The notes beneath the pieces were generated by a model. It made no database searches. It was not told the DNA's origin and worked only from the letters and a program-made list of their open reading frames with translations. A program made the position numbers and the translations under genes. Shown one piece after another: positions 6,851 to 15,651 of a DNA stretch of 40,038 nucleotides. Source of the DNA: Planctomycetota bacterium (GTDB taxonomy: Bacteria > Planctomycetota > UBA1135 > GCA-002686595). Position 1 is the stretch's first letter. Each line of letters opens with the position of its first letter. The DNA is taken from NCBI GenBank assembly GCA_011053145.1, contig DRLC01000244.1, positions 1 to 40,038 of the forward strand, read 5' to 3'.

Positions 6851-7585
6851 CTATCCGAGTTCGACGCGGGTGACGACGCGCGCGCTCCAATCGGTCCCCG
6901 GAGCCGAGATGCAGGCGGCGCACGCCCTCGGGTCTTCCGTCTCCAGGTCGAGGAGACCGAGCTCGCCGATCGGTGGTGGAGAATCGGGCGCCCACACCTC
7001 TCCCCACCCGTGCTCCTCGAACCCGACCTCGAAACTGCGGGGATCCCGGGAGAGGCCGTCGCCGAGCACCTTGAGGACCGCCTCCTTGCGCGTCCAGATC
7101 CGAAAGAACGCCGCGAGGCGCCGGTCCGCGGCGAGCTCGAGGAACCCTGCGAGCTCCCCGGGGGAGAGGACCTGCTCGGCGAGGCGCTCCAGGGAAGTCT
7201 TCAGGCGGAAGCGCTCCACGTCGACCCCGACGACGCGACGGCCGACGCCGACGAGGACCAGGTCCGAGGTGTGGGAGAGGTTGAACTCGATCCCGGCGTC
7301 CGGATCGAGTGCGGGCTTGCCGTGCTCGCCGGTCCGGAACGCGAGTTCGGCGGGAGAAGCGCCGAGGTAGGCAGCGAGGATCCGGCGCAGGAAAGTTCTT
7401 CTCGCCCGGAAGCGCCGGGCGTGGACCTCGCGGTGGAATCGCGCCGCTCGTGCCTCCTCGTCGGAGGACAGGCACCGGGCGAATCGGGCGGAATCCCGCG
7501 GTCCCTGGGGCACGACACGCCCCCACCACAAATGGAACTCCTCTGCCCGGAGTTCCGGGGGTTCGCGCCAGCCCTGGACAGCCAT
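6851..7585 (-). CDS. 4'-phosphopantetheinyl transferase, Sfp type, 244 aa
   Basis: Transfers phosphopantetheine from CoA to the conserved Ser of carrier domains, converting the NRPS carriers at this locus to holo form. Motifs in order: FNLSHTSDL (about 101-109, substrate pocket), GVDVE (120-124; D122 and E124 are Mg2+ ligands), and FRIWTRKEAVLKVLGDGL (161-178; E168 and K172 catalytic). The length of about 244 residues matches Sfp/Gsp rather than AcpS. The ATG at 7585 is chosen although the frame is open far upstream, because the homology begins there and a TAGGAT hexamer lies 7 bases before it. It is transcribed divergently from the NRPS genes across 180 bases. Such a dedicated neighbour supports the idea that the peptide locus is complete in itself. 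Confidence 0.93.
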   Translation of the reverse strand: MAVQGWREPPELRAEEFHLWWGRVVPQGPRDSARFARCLSSDEEARAARFHREVHARRFRARRTFLRRILAAYLGASPAELAFRTGEHGKPALDPDAGIEFNLSHTSDLVLVGVGRRVVGVDVERFRLKTSLERLAEQVLSPGELAGFLELAADRRLAAFFRIWTRKEAVLKVLGDGLSRDPRSFEVGFEEHGWGEVWAPDSPPPIGELGLLDLETEDPRACAACISAPGTDWSARVVTRVELG

Positions 7586-7592
7586 GCTGGGT

Positions 7593-7598
7593 ATCCTA
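7593..7598 (-). promoter_or_regulatory. -10-like TAGGAT before the phosphopantetheinyl transferase gene
   Basis: TAGGAT on the minus strand ends 7 bases before the ATG at 7585, implying an almost leaderless mRNA. The remainder of the 180-base divergent interval to 7765 shows no clear operator; no plus-strand promoter for the NRPS genes could be recognised. Confidence 0.35.
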
Positions 7599-7765
7599 AG
7601 GGGTCCGCTCCCGCGAAACCCGGGGCTCCGGGACCGTTCCCTGGAGAATCGCGCTCGTAGCCTCCGGCGGCGAGCCGATAGCTCTTCCATCCTCACTTCC
7701 CACCTTCGAGGCGCCCCCCCGCGTACTCCACGCACCGGGGACCGCCGTCCACGCCGCTTTCCACC

Positions 7766-10700
7766 ATGAGCCGGGCATCCGCTCCCCGTTCCACGTCCCC
7801 CGACGGGGACCCCCTTCGACGCGCGATCGACGAACTCTCCACGCGCCCGCCCGCGGTCGAACTCCCCGCCACCCACGCGCGCACGGCCGATCGCATCCCG
7901 ATGCGGACGCGGGCCCCGTTCCCGTCCCCCCTCTTCGAAGACACCGAGCGCAACCTCGCCGCGCTGCTCGTGTGGCTGCGTCGCACCACGCGCCAAACCG
8001 ACCTCGTGGTCGGCGTTTCGATCGAGACCACCGAGGACACGCGGATCGTCCCGATGCGCTTCGACCTCTCCGGCTCCCCGAGCTTCCGTGAGGTCGCCGA
8101 AGCGGTCCGCGACCGGATCGCGCTCGCGCATTCCGAACCCGTCTCGACCGGCGACATCCTCACCGGGCTCGGGCTGCGCGGACTGGGCGAGCTCTTCCAG
8201 ATCGCGCTCCTCACGAACGGCTCGAACCTCGATGGGATGGACTTCGTCCTGCGTACCGGGGAAGGGATCGTGGAATACGACGGTGCACTCTTCGACGCGG
8301 CGGACATGGAACGCATGCTCGCGCATTTCGCGACGCTGCTCGGCGGGATCGAAGAGGACCCCGAACTCCCGATCACCAAACTCCCCTTCCTCACCGACGC
8401 CGAGCGCACGAAGATCCTCTTCACCTGGAACGCGAAGGAGGTCGACTTCCCGCGCGATGCGACGCTGCACTCCCTCTTCGAAGCCAAGGTCGATGAGACG
8501 CCGGACGCGATCGCAGTCCGCCAAGACGGCAGGACCCTCACCTACCGCGAACTCGACGAACAGGCGAACCAGCTCGCGCACCACCTGATCGGGCTCGGGA
8601 TCGGCCCCGAATCGATGGTCGGCGTGTGCATCGAACGTTCCTTCGAGATGGTCATCGCCCTGATGGGCCTCGCGAAGGCCGGCGGCGCTTACCTGCCCCT
8701 CGATCCCGCCTACCCGAAGGAACGGCTCGCGCTGATGGTCGAGGACTCGGGGATCGAGACGCTGCTGACCCAGCGGCACCTCGTCGACTCCCTGCCCGAT
8801 TCGAAGGCCGCCCCGGTCCTCGTCGATGCGGAGAAGAAGCTGTGGAGCGGCGCACCGGTGACACGCCCGGCGGTCGCGATGGACCCGACGAACCTCGCCT
8901 ACGTGATCTACACCTCGGGCTCGACCGGAGCCCCGAAGGGCGTTCTGCTCGATCACCGCGGGCGCGTGAACAACTTCCTCGACTTCAATCGCCGTTTTTC
9001 GATCGGAGCCGGTGACGCACTGATCGCACTCGCCTCGTTGTCCTTCGACATGTGCGCCTACGACGTGTTCGGCACCCTCGCCGCGGGCGCCACGATCGCG
9101 CTCCCGAAGCCCGACGAGATGCAGGACCCCGCCGCATGGACGCGGGTGCTGAACGAATCGAAGGTCACCGTCTGGCACACCGCCCCCGCCTTCCTCGTGA
9201 TGCTCGTCGAGTATCTCGAGGCCAACCCCGAGCACGCCCCCGCGTCGCTGCGACTGGTGCTCCTCGGCGGCGACTGGATCCCGGTCACGCTCCCCGATCG
9301 CCTCCGCAAGCTCGTCCCCGGCGCGACCGTGGTCAGCATGGGGGGCGCGACCGAGTGTTCGATGGACTCGACGATCTACGTCATCGATGAAGTCGACCCG
9401 ACCTGGACCTCGATCCCCTACGGCGAGCCGATGGCGAACCAACGCGCCTATGTGCTCGACGACGAACTCGAGCCGCTGCCGGTCGGCGTGGCGGGCGAGC
9501 TCTACCTCGGAGGCATCGGCGTCGGGCGGGGGTACTTCGAGCGCCCCGAGCTGACCGCCGAGCGCTTCCTGCCCGATCCCTTCCAGCGGGCCGCGGGGGT
9601 CGAAGGCGCGCGCATGTACCGCACCGGCGATCTCGCGCGCTGGATGGAAGACGGAAACCTCGAGCTGCTCGGTCGGCTCGACAACCAGGTCAAGATCCGC
9701 GGCTACCGCATCGAGCTCGGCGAGGTCGAGGCGCGGCTCACCGCGCACCCCGCGGTCAAGGAAGGGGTCGTCGTCGCGCGCGCCGACGCTTCGGGCGAGA
9801 AGCGACTCGCGGCCTACATCGTCCAAGACCCTTCCTGGGAGGGCCCGGAGGAGGAAGGCGACGTGCAGGCCGAGCGCGTCGAGGACTGGCAGGCCGTCTA
9901 CGACCACGCCTACAGCCAAAACACCGAGGACACCGAGGACCCGACCTTCAACATCGTGAGCTGGGACTCCAGCTACACGAACAGCCCGCTCCCCGAGGAC
10001 GAGATGCGCCTGTGGGTCGACCAGACGGTCGCGCGGATCGGGCGCAACCCGCGCGATCGAGTGCTCGAGATCGGATGCGGCATGGGGCTCCTGCTCTTCC
10101 GCCTCGCCCCCGAGGCCAGCCGCTACGTCGGCAGCGATTTCTCCAAGGTGGCCCTCGAGTACGTCGATCGTCACGCGAAGCGCATGGGGCTCTCCCAGGT
10201 GGAACTCGAGAGCCGCTGGGCCGACGACTTCGACGGGATCGAAGACGCCTCGCTCGACCAGATCGTGCTGAACTCGATCATCCTCGACTTCCCGAGCATG
10301 GACTACCTGATGACCGTGCTCGACGGCGCGGCCAAGGCCGTGCGGCCCGGCGGGACGATCTTCGTCGGGGACGTGCGTCACGGCCCGCTCCTCAAGACCT
10401 ACCAGACGTCGGTGCAGCTCTTCCAGTCCTCCGACGAGACTCCGCTCGATGACGTGCGCGCGCGCACCCAACGCCTCCTGCGCCAGGAAGAGGAACTGGT
10501 CATCGATCCGCGCTTCTTCCAGTGGCTCGCGAACCGCCACCCGGCGCTCAGCGGCGCGCGCATCCAACTCAAGCGCGGTTCCTTCACGAACGAGCTGAAC
10601 GCCTACCGTTACGACGTGACCCTGTTCGTGGGCGAGGCGCCCGCGAAACCCGACACCACGCCCGAAGTGCTCGATTGGGCGAGCGGAGTCCAGACCTTCG

Positions 10701-11605
10701 AAGCCCTGCGCATGCGACTCACGAGCGAGAGGCCGAAGCACCTGCGCATCGACGCGATCCCGAACGGGCGCGTGCTGCGCGACGCGCGCAGTGCCGCGAT
10801 CCTGGACGCGGTCGATGCTCCGGAGACCGCAGGCGAGCTGCGCGCTCTGCTCGACGACCTCGATGCCCGCCACGGACGCGGGCTTTCCCCCGAGGCCTTT
10901 TGGAAACTCGCCGAGGAACTCGGCTACGCCTGCGACATCCGCTGGTCGGTCAACGGGGAGAACGGGGCTTTCGATGCATGCTTCGTGCTCGGCGCACCCG
11001 CCGAACGCGGGGAGGCCCTGGGGCAGATCTTCCTCGATGGGCACCCCGTGGAGCCCACCCTCGCCGCGTCCGACTTCGCGAACAACCCGACGATGGCCAA
11101 GCTCTCGCGCCAGGTCGGGCCCGAACTCAAGCGCCACCTCGCGGCCCAGCTCCCCGAGTACATGGTGCCCAGCGTCTTCGTGCCGCTCGACTCGTTGCCG
11201 CTGTCGCCGAACGGGAAGGTCGATCGCAAGCGTCTTCCCGAGCCGGACACCTCGCGGCCCGACATGGCCTCCCCCTACGTCGCGCCGGTCGGCGCCGTCC
11301 AGGAAGTGCTTTGCATGATCTGGGCCGACGTCCTCGGCCTCGACCGTGTCGGCGTCGAAGACGCCTTCCTCGACCTCGGCGGCCACTCCATCCTCGCGGT
11401 CCAGATCCAGGCCCGCCTGAACGAGATCCTTCCCTTCGACATCACCCTTCCGGACATCTTCCAGTCCAGGACCGTCGCCCGTCTGGCCGACCTGATCCGT
11501 AGCCGTGGCCGCGAGAGCGGACTCGACGCGGAGGAGGTCTGCGCGATGCTGCTCGAGATCGAGGAGCTCGACGACGACGAAATCGAGGCCCAAATCGGGT
11601 CGTAA
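7766..11605 (+). CDS. NRPS: half condensation lobe - adenylation with embedded methyltransferase - carrier, 1279 aa
   Basis: Residues about 60-210 match only the C-terminal half of a condensation domain ([19 protein letters not shown], then [20 protein letters not shown]); the N-terminal half with HHxxxDG is absent. The adenylation domain runs from about 225: A3 at 379 ([15 protein letters not shown]), A4 at 427 ([10 protein letters not shown]), A5 at 525 ([11 protein letters not shown]), A7 [11 protein letters not shown]8 [19 protein letters not shown], and A10 lysine K1151 in NGKVDRKRL. Between A8 and A10 sits a SAM-dependent methyltransferase (about 710-960; motif I VLEIGCG at 766-772, then [11 protein letters not shown]), the position used by NRPS N-methyltransferases. 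The carrier serine is S1208 (LGGHSIL). No thioesterase or epimerase is present. A4/A5 resemble the Cys/Ser-type subgroup seen in PchE/PchF, a weak hint about substrate. The next gene starts 2 bases after the stop. Confidence 0.92.
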   Translation: MSRASAPRSTSPDGDPLRRAIDELSTRPPAVELPATHARTADRIPMRTRAPFPSPLFEDTERNLAALLVWLRRTTRQTDLVVGVSIETTEDTRIVPMRFDLSGSPSFREVAEAVRDRIALAHSEPVSTGDILTGLGLRGLGELFQIALLTNGSNLDGMDFVLRTGEGIVEYDGALFDAADMERMLAHFATLLGGIEEDPELPITKLPFLTDAERTKILFTWNAKEVDFPRDATLHSLFEAKVDETPDAIAVRQDGRTLTYRELDEQANQLAHHLIGLGIGPESMVGVCIERSFEMVIALMGLAKAGGAYLPLDPAYPKERLALMVEDSGIETLLTQRHLVDSLPDSKAAPVLVDAEKKLWSGAPVTRPAVAMDPTNLAYVIYTSGSTGAPKGVLLDHRGRVNNFLDFNRRFSIGAGDALIALASLSFDMCAYDVFGTLAAGATIALPKPDEMQDPAAWTRVLNESKVTVWHTAPAFLVMLVEYLEANPEHAPASLRLVLLGGDWIPVTLPDRLRKLVPGATVVSMGGATECSMDSTIYVIDEVDPTWTSIPYGEPMANQRAYVLDDELEPLPVGVAGELYLGGIGVGRGYFERPELTAERFLPDPFQRAAGVEGARMYRTGDLARWMEDGNLELLGRLDNQVKIRGYRIELGEVEARLTAHPAVKEGVVVARADASGEKRLAAYIVQDPSWEGPEEEGDVQAERVEDWQAVYDHAYSQNTEDTEDPTFNIVSWDSSYTNSPLPEDEMRLWVDQTVARIGRNPRDRVLEIGCGMGLLLFRLAPEASRYVGSDFSKVALEYVDRHAKRMGLSQVELESRWADDFDGIEDASLDQIVLNSIILDFPSMDYLMTVLDGAAKAVRPGGTIFVGDVRHGPLLKTYQTSVQLFQSSDETPLDDVRARTQRLLRQEEELVIDPRFFQWLANRHPALSGARIQLKRGSFTNELNAYRYDVTLFVGEAPAKPDTTPEVLDWASGVQTFEALRMRLTSERPKHLRIDAIPNGRVLRDARSAAILDAVDAPETAGELRALLDDLDARHGRGLSPEAFWKLAEELGYACDIRWSVNGENGAFDACFVLGAPAERGEALGQIFLDGHPVEPTLAASDFANNPTMAKLSRQVGPELKRHLAAQLPEYMVPSVFVPLDSLPLSPNGKVDRKRLPEPDTSRPDMASPYVAPVGAVQEVLCMIWADVLGLDRVGVEDAFLDLGGHSILAVQIQARLNEILPFDITLPDIFQSRTVARLADLIRSRGRESGLDAEEVCAMLLEIEELDDDEIEAQIGS

Positions 11606-11607
11606 CC

Positions 11608-12966
11608 ATGCAAGAGCTCGAGACCACCACCGACCTCACCCGTTTCGCGCAGAACGCGATCCAGCGCCTGCGCGAAGTCGACCCCGAACTCCATGCGATC
11701 CTCGAGGACGAGTACCGCCGTCAGGCGAACGTGCTGACGATGGTCGCCTCGTCCTCGATCGCCGATCCGGCCGCCCTGATCTGCGAAGCGATGCCGACGA
11801 TGAACGTGACGGCCGAGGGTTACCCCGGGAACCGCTTCCACGCCGGCTGCAAACACATCGACCGCATCGAGCAGCTCGCGATCGACCGTGCCAAGGCGTG
11901 TTTCGGGGCGCAGTATGCGAACGTGCAGCCCATGTCGGCGACATCCGCGAACGAAGTCGTGATGTTCAGCGTGATGAAACCGGGCGACACACTGCTCGGG
12001 CTCGAGCTGGACTCGGGCGGGCACCTGACGCACGGCTCCAAGGCGTCGATCTCCGGGCAGGTGTTCGATGCGGTCGGCTACGGACTGACCAAGGATGAGG
12101 TCATCGACTACGACCAGATGCGCGAACGCGCGCTCGAGCATCGCCCCAAGCTCATCATCTGCGGCACGACCGCGTACAGTCGCACGATCGACTGGGCGCG
12201 CTTCCGCGCGGTGGCCGACGAAGTGGGGGCGTTCCTGCTCGCCGATATCACGCACATCGCCGGGCTCGTCGCCGCCGGGCTCCACCCGAGCCCCGTGGAT
12301 CACGCGCACTTCACGACGATGTGCACCCACAAGCAGATGTACGGCGGTCGCGGCGGCCTGATCCTGATCGGCAAGGACTATGAAATGACCGCGCCGGGCT
12401 CGAAGCTGACCCTCGCGCAGATGGTTCAAAAGCGCGTCTTCCCGTACTTCCAGGGCGCGCCGAACCAGAGCCAGATCGCCGCCAAGGCGCGCGGGCTCGC
12501 CTATGTGGCGAGTCCCGAGTTCAAACAGGTCGCCCAGCGGGTCGTCGAACTCGCTCGCGCGCTCTCCGATGCCTTCCTCGCCAAGGGCTACCGAGTCGTC
12601 TTCGGTGGGACCGACAACCACATCGTGGTCGTCGACGTGGCCGCGAAGGGGGTCAGCGGCGTGAACGCCGAGAAGGCCCTCGAGGACTGTGGGATCGTCG
12701 TGAACAAGAACCGCATCCCCTACGACCAACGTCCGCCCACGGTCACGAGCGGGATCCGACTCGGGACGAACGGACTCGCGATCCGCGAGATGGAACCCGC
12801 CGACATGGCCGAGTGCGTGGATCTGATCCACGAGGTGCTCCAGAACGTCTCCCAGGTTTCGGACAAGGAGTACGAGCTCGAGGAGGGATTCCGTTCCTCG
12901 ATCGAGGAGCGCGTGCGCGCCATCGCACGCCGCCGCCCGATCCGCACCTACCCGGCCCCCCTGTGA
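11608..12966 (+). CDS. SHMT-family PLP enzyme, alpha-methylserine hydroxymethyltransferase-like, 452 aa
   Basis: Fold and core motifs are those of serine hydroxymethyltransferase: AEGYPG (69-74), EQLAIDRAKACFGAQYANVQP, D213 and H216 in ADITHIAG (PLP contacts), K242 in MCTHKQ (PLP Schiff base) and R384 in GIRLGT (carboxylate). Several active-site residues differ from GlyA. The Tyr before AEGYPG (E. coli Y55) is T68, the second Tyr of RYYGG (Y65) is H78, IASEN is changed to VASSS, and THKTLxGPRGG is THKQMYGGRGG. E70 (E. coli E57) is kept. The Tyr-to-Thr and Tyr-to-His pair is, to my knowledge, a mark of alpha-methylserine hydroxymethyltransferases/aldolases. It sits 2 bases after the NRPS gene. 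This placement recalls FmoH, the SHMT homologue that makes alpha-methyl-L-serine for the peptides JBIR-34/35. It may therefore supply a building block; housekeeping GlyA is unlikely. Confidence 0.88.
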   Translation: MQELETTTDLTRFAQNAIQRLREVDPELHAILEDEYRRQANVLTMVASSSIADPAALICEAMPTMNVTAEGYPGNRFHAGCKHIDRIEQLAIDRAKACFGAQYANVQPMSATSANEVVMFSVMKPGDTLLGLELDSGGHLTHGSKASISGQVFDAVGYGLTKDEVIDYDQMRERALEHRPKLIICGTTAYSRTIDWARFRAVADEVGAFLLADITHIAGLVAAGLHPSPVDHAHFTTMCTHKQMYGGRGGLILIGKDYEMTAPGSKLTLAQMVQKRVFPYFQGAPNQSQIAAKARGLAYVASPEFKQVAQRVVELARALSDAFLAKGYRVVFGGTDNHIVVVDVAAKGVSGVNAEKALEDCGIVVNKNRIPYDQRPPTVTSGIRLGTNGLAIREMEPADMAECVDLIHEVLQNVSQVSDKEYELEEGFRSSIEERVRAIARRRPIRTYPAPL

Positions 12967-13012
12967 TCCGACGGGGAGTCTTCCCGACTCCCCGCGACCG
13001 CAACGATTCGTC

Positions 13013-14572
13013 ATGGCACGGCTGACCCCCGAGAAACTCGCCCTCCTTCGCAAGCGTATGGCCGCGAAGGGCATCGAGAAGAAGCGCAGCGCGGTGATCC
13101 CGCGACGTGAGGGGGCCTCGGACGAGGCCCCGCTCTCGAACGGGCAATCTCGCCTGTGGTTCCTTGACCAGTTCGACCCCGGTTCGTCGCTCTACAACGA
13201 TTCCCTCGCTCTCACGATCCGCGCGGCCGAGCCCGGTTTCGAACTCGACGTCGACGCCTTCCGGCGCGCGTTCGCCGAGGTCCTGCGCCGCCACGAGGTC
13301 CTGCGCACGAGCTTCCACAACGGGCCGACCGGCCCGGTCCAGCACATCCATCCGGTCGAGGAGGCACGCCTCGGAGAGGAGATCCCCTTCGTGGTGCGCG
13401 ACCTGCGCGAACTGGGCGAGACGAACGCTCGGGCGGAGCTCGAACGATTGCTCCTCGCCGACGTCCAGGAGCCCTTCCAGCTCGATCGCCTCCCACTCCT
13501 TCGGGTTCTGCTCGCTCGCGTCACGGACGACGAGTGGGTCTTCGGACTCCCGATCCACCACATCGTTTCGGACGGCGTTTCCTACAGCATCATCTACGCT
13601 GAACTCGCCGCGCTCTACCGGGCCTACACCGCGGGCCGCCCTTCCCCCCTCGAGGAACTTCCGATCCAGTTCGCGGACTTCGCTGCCTGGGAGCACGGGA
13701 AGCTCGACGAAGCTTGGATCGAGGAGAAGCTCGGGTTCTGGAAGCGCTACCTCGGTGGCGATCTCCCGCGCATCGCCTGGCCGGCCAAGGATGCCCAACC
13801 GAAGAATCGCGGCGCGTACCATCGCCTGAGGTTCTCCGACGCGCTCTACAGCGCGCTGCAACGCTTCTGCCGCGAGAACGAGGTCACCTCGAACTGGGTC
13901 CTGATGGCGGCCTACTTCGTGATGCTCCACACCCTCGGCGGCCAAGAAGACATCCGGATCGGGACCCCGAGCTCGACGCGCAAGCACGCGGAGCTCGAGG
14001 GGCTCGTGGGCTTCTTCGTCCAGACGGTGCTCCTGCGAGTCGACCTCTCCGGAAACCCCAGCTTCCGAGAGGTTCTCGCTCGCACGCGCGCGACCGCGCT
14101 CGAGGTCTCCAAGGTCGAAGACGTGCCGTTCGACCGCGTGGTCCGAGCGATCCGACCCCAGCGCAGAAACGACCAGGTGCCCCTGATCCAGGCCTGGATC
14201 GCGCCGATGAAGGATCTCATGGATCCCCCGCGCATCCCGGGAGCCGAGACGTCCTACGAGATCGTCGACGGCAAGATCGCCCGCTTCGACTTCGCGATCA
14301 TCCTCGATGAGGCGCGCGGGGGCGTGACGGGATTCTGTGAGTACGACACCGACCTCTTCGAACCCGAGGTGGCGGCTGAACTCTCCGATCGCTACCAGGC
14401 CATCCTGCGCCAGGCCGTGGATCATCCCGACACCACGCTGAAACTCTTCCGAGGCACGTTCCCCGCTCCCGCGAAACCGGGTCTATCCTCCGGTCCCACG
14501 CCCCTGCCCAGGACCCAGCGTCGGCGGGCGCCGAAGAGCATGCAGCGCGTCAAGAGACGTCCGACGACCTGA
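13013..14572 (+). CDS. stand-alone NRPS condensation enzyme, 519 aa
   Basis: One full condensation domain from about residue 40 to 490, with an intact catalytic motif HHIVSDG at 182-188. Supporting motifs are LSNGQSRLWFLDQFDPGSSLYN (C1), RHEVLRTSF (C2) and GFFVQTVLLRVDLSGNPSFRE (C5 region). The N-terminal segment LTPEKLALLRKRMAAKG is a helix often found ahead of C domains. The C-terminal 35 residues are basic and disordered (QRRRAPKSMQRVKRRPTT) and could be a docking tail. It is probably the only active bond-forming C domain at this locus, because the other two C regions are partial or have lost the motif. It would join the aminoacyl groups held on the two carrier domains. It begins 46 bases after the SHMT-like gene without a clear ribosome-binding site. 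Confidence 0.9.
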   Translation: MARLTPEKLALLRKRMAAKGIEKKRSAVIPRREGASDEAPLSNGQSRLWFLDQFDPGSSLYNDSLALTIRAAEPGFELDVDAFRRAFAEVLRRHEVLRTSFHNGPTGPVQHIHPVEEARLGEEIPFVVRDLRELGETNARAELERLLLADVQEPFQLDRLPLLRVLLARVTDDEWVFGLPIHHIVSDGVSYSIIYAELAALYRAYTAGRPSPLEELPIQFADFAAWEHGKLDEAWIEEKLGFWKRYLGGDLPRIAWPAKDAQPKNRGAYHRLRFSDALYSALQRFCRENEVTSNWVLMAAYFVMLHTLGGQEDIRIGTPSSTRKHAELEGLVGFFVQTVLLRVDLSGNPSFREVLARTRATALEVSKVEDVPFDRVVRAIRPQRRNDQVPLIQAWIAPMKDLMDPPRIPGAETSYEIVDGKIARFDFAIILDEARGGVTGFCEYDTDLFEPEVAAELSDRYQAILRQAVDHPDTTLKLFRGTFPAPAKPGLSSGPTPLPRTQRRRAPKSMQRVKRRPTT

Positions 14573-14586
14573 CCCGGTACACGACC

Positions 14587-15651
14587 ATGAAAAAGCTCCC
14601 GAAGATCGCGCGCCGCCGCGTCGGTGGATCCGGTGAGGACCTCGTGCGCGTCCGCCCCCTCCTGGAGGGTCGCGCGCATCCGACCGTGATCGAACCGAAG
14701 GTCGATGGCCTCGACCTGGTCTCGTGGGCATCGAACAACCGGGAGAGGATCGCCTCCCTCCTCACCCGAAACCACGCGCTTCTCTTTCGCGGCTTCGAGG
14801 CCGACGGATCGAACCGCCAGTCGTTGATCGATCGCTTCGAGCGATTCGTCGAAACGGCGTCCACCGGCGAGCGCCTCTTCTACAAGGATCGCTCGACCCC
14901 GCGGAACAGCTACGGCGACCGGATCTACAACGCCACGGTCTATCCGCCCGACCAGACGATTCGTCTACACAATGAGGGCACCTATTGGGTGACCTGGGCA
15001 CGCAAGATCTTTTTCGCCTGCGTTACGAACGCCGAGACCGGCGGGGAGACGCCGATCGGCGACGTGCATGCCGTCTACGAGCGCATCGACCCCGAAGTCC
15101 GCAAGGAGTTCGAGGCCAAGGGCGTGCTCTACGTGCGCAACTACAACGACGGCTTCGGACTCACCTGGCAGAACGTCTACCAGACCGAGGACCCGAACGA
15201 GGTCGAGGCCTACTGCAACGCAAACGACATCCAATTCGAGTGGAAGGACGGTGGGCGACTGCGCACCCGCCAGCTCCGCCCCGCGGTGCGCGTCCACCCA
15301 GACGGCGGCGAGAAGCTCTGGTTCAACCACGCGGCCTTCTTCCATGTGAGCTCCCTCGACCCGACGACCCGCGACGCGTTCCTCTCGGAGCTCGGCGAGG
15401 ACGGGCTCCCGTACAACACCTACTACGGGGACGGTTCGTCGATCGACCCCGACACCATCGCGCACATCCACTCCGCCTACGAAGCGGAGAAGGTCGTCTT
15501 CCGCTGGCAGACCGGGGACGTCGCGCTCTACGACAACATGAGAATCGCCCACGCTCGCCAGCCGTTCACCGGAGAGCGGCTGACGCTCGTGGCGATGACC
15601 GAACCCTACCGCGGTCCCGAGACCGTGGGTGACGGACCAGACATCCGATGA
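14587..15651 (+). CDS. SyrP-like TauD/TfdA-family Fe(II)/2-oxoglutarate oxygenase, 354 aa
   Basis: Contains the 2-His-1-carboxylate triad as H128-x-E130 (RLHNEGTYW) and H322 (RIAHARQPF), with a following Arg (about R330, FTGERLT) for 2-oxoglutarate. The HxE variant, the NEGTYW context and the segment GGETPIGD are typical of SyrP-type enzymes that beta-hydroxylate carrier-bound aspartate and related residues. Length fits the family. Substrate is inferred from context: it lies between the condensation enzyme and the second NRPS and overlaps the latter by four bases (ATGA at 15648-15651), so it most likely modifies the aminoacyl group on that NRPS. Free amino-acid hydroxylation is the alternative. 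Confidence 0.88.
   Translation: MKKLPKIARRRVGGSGEDLVRVRPLLEGRAHPTVIEPKVDGLDLVSWASNNRERIASLLTRNHALLFRGFEADGSNRQSLIDRFERFVETASTGERLFYKDRSTPRNSYGDRIYNATVYPPDQTIRLHNEGTYWVTWARKIFFACVTNAETGGETPIGDVHAVYERIDPEVRKEFEAKGVLYVRNYNDGFGLTWQNVYQTEDPNEVEAYCNANDIQFEWKDGGRLRTRQLRPAVRVHPDGGEKLWFNHAAFFHVSSLDPTTRDAFLSELGEDGLPYNTYYGDGSSIDPDTIAHIHSAYEAEKVVFRWQTGDVALYDNMRIAHARQPFTGERLTLVAMTEPYRGPETVGDGPDIR

Noticed and set aside
7586-11593. Minus-strand frame open for about 1,300 codons antisense to the first NRPS gene and continuous with the phosphopantetheinyl transferase frame
   Set aside because: Composition is repetitive Asp/Glu/Arg/Gly/Val with no domain, mirroring codon bias of the NRPS strand. The transferase homology begins only at the ATG at 7585.
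11275-13074. 599-codon minus-strand frame
   Set aside because: Antisense shadow of the SHMT-like gene and the NRPS 3' end; no motif.
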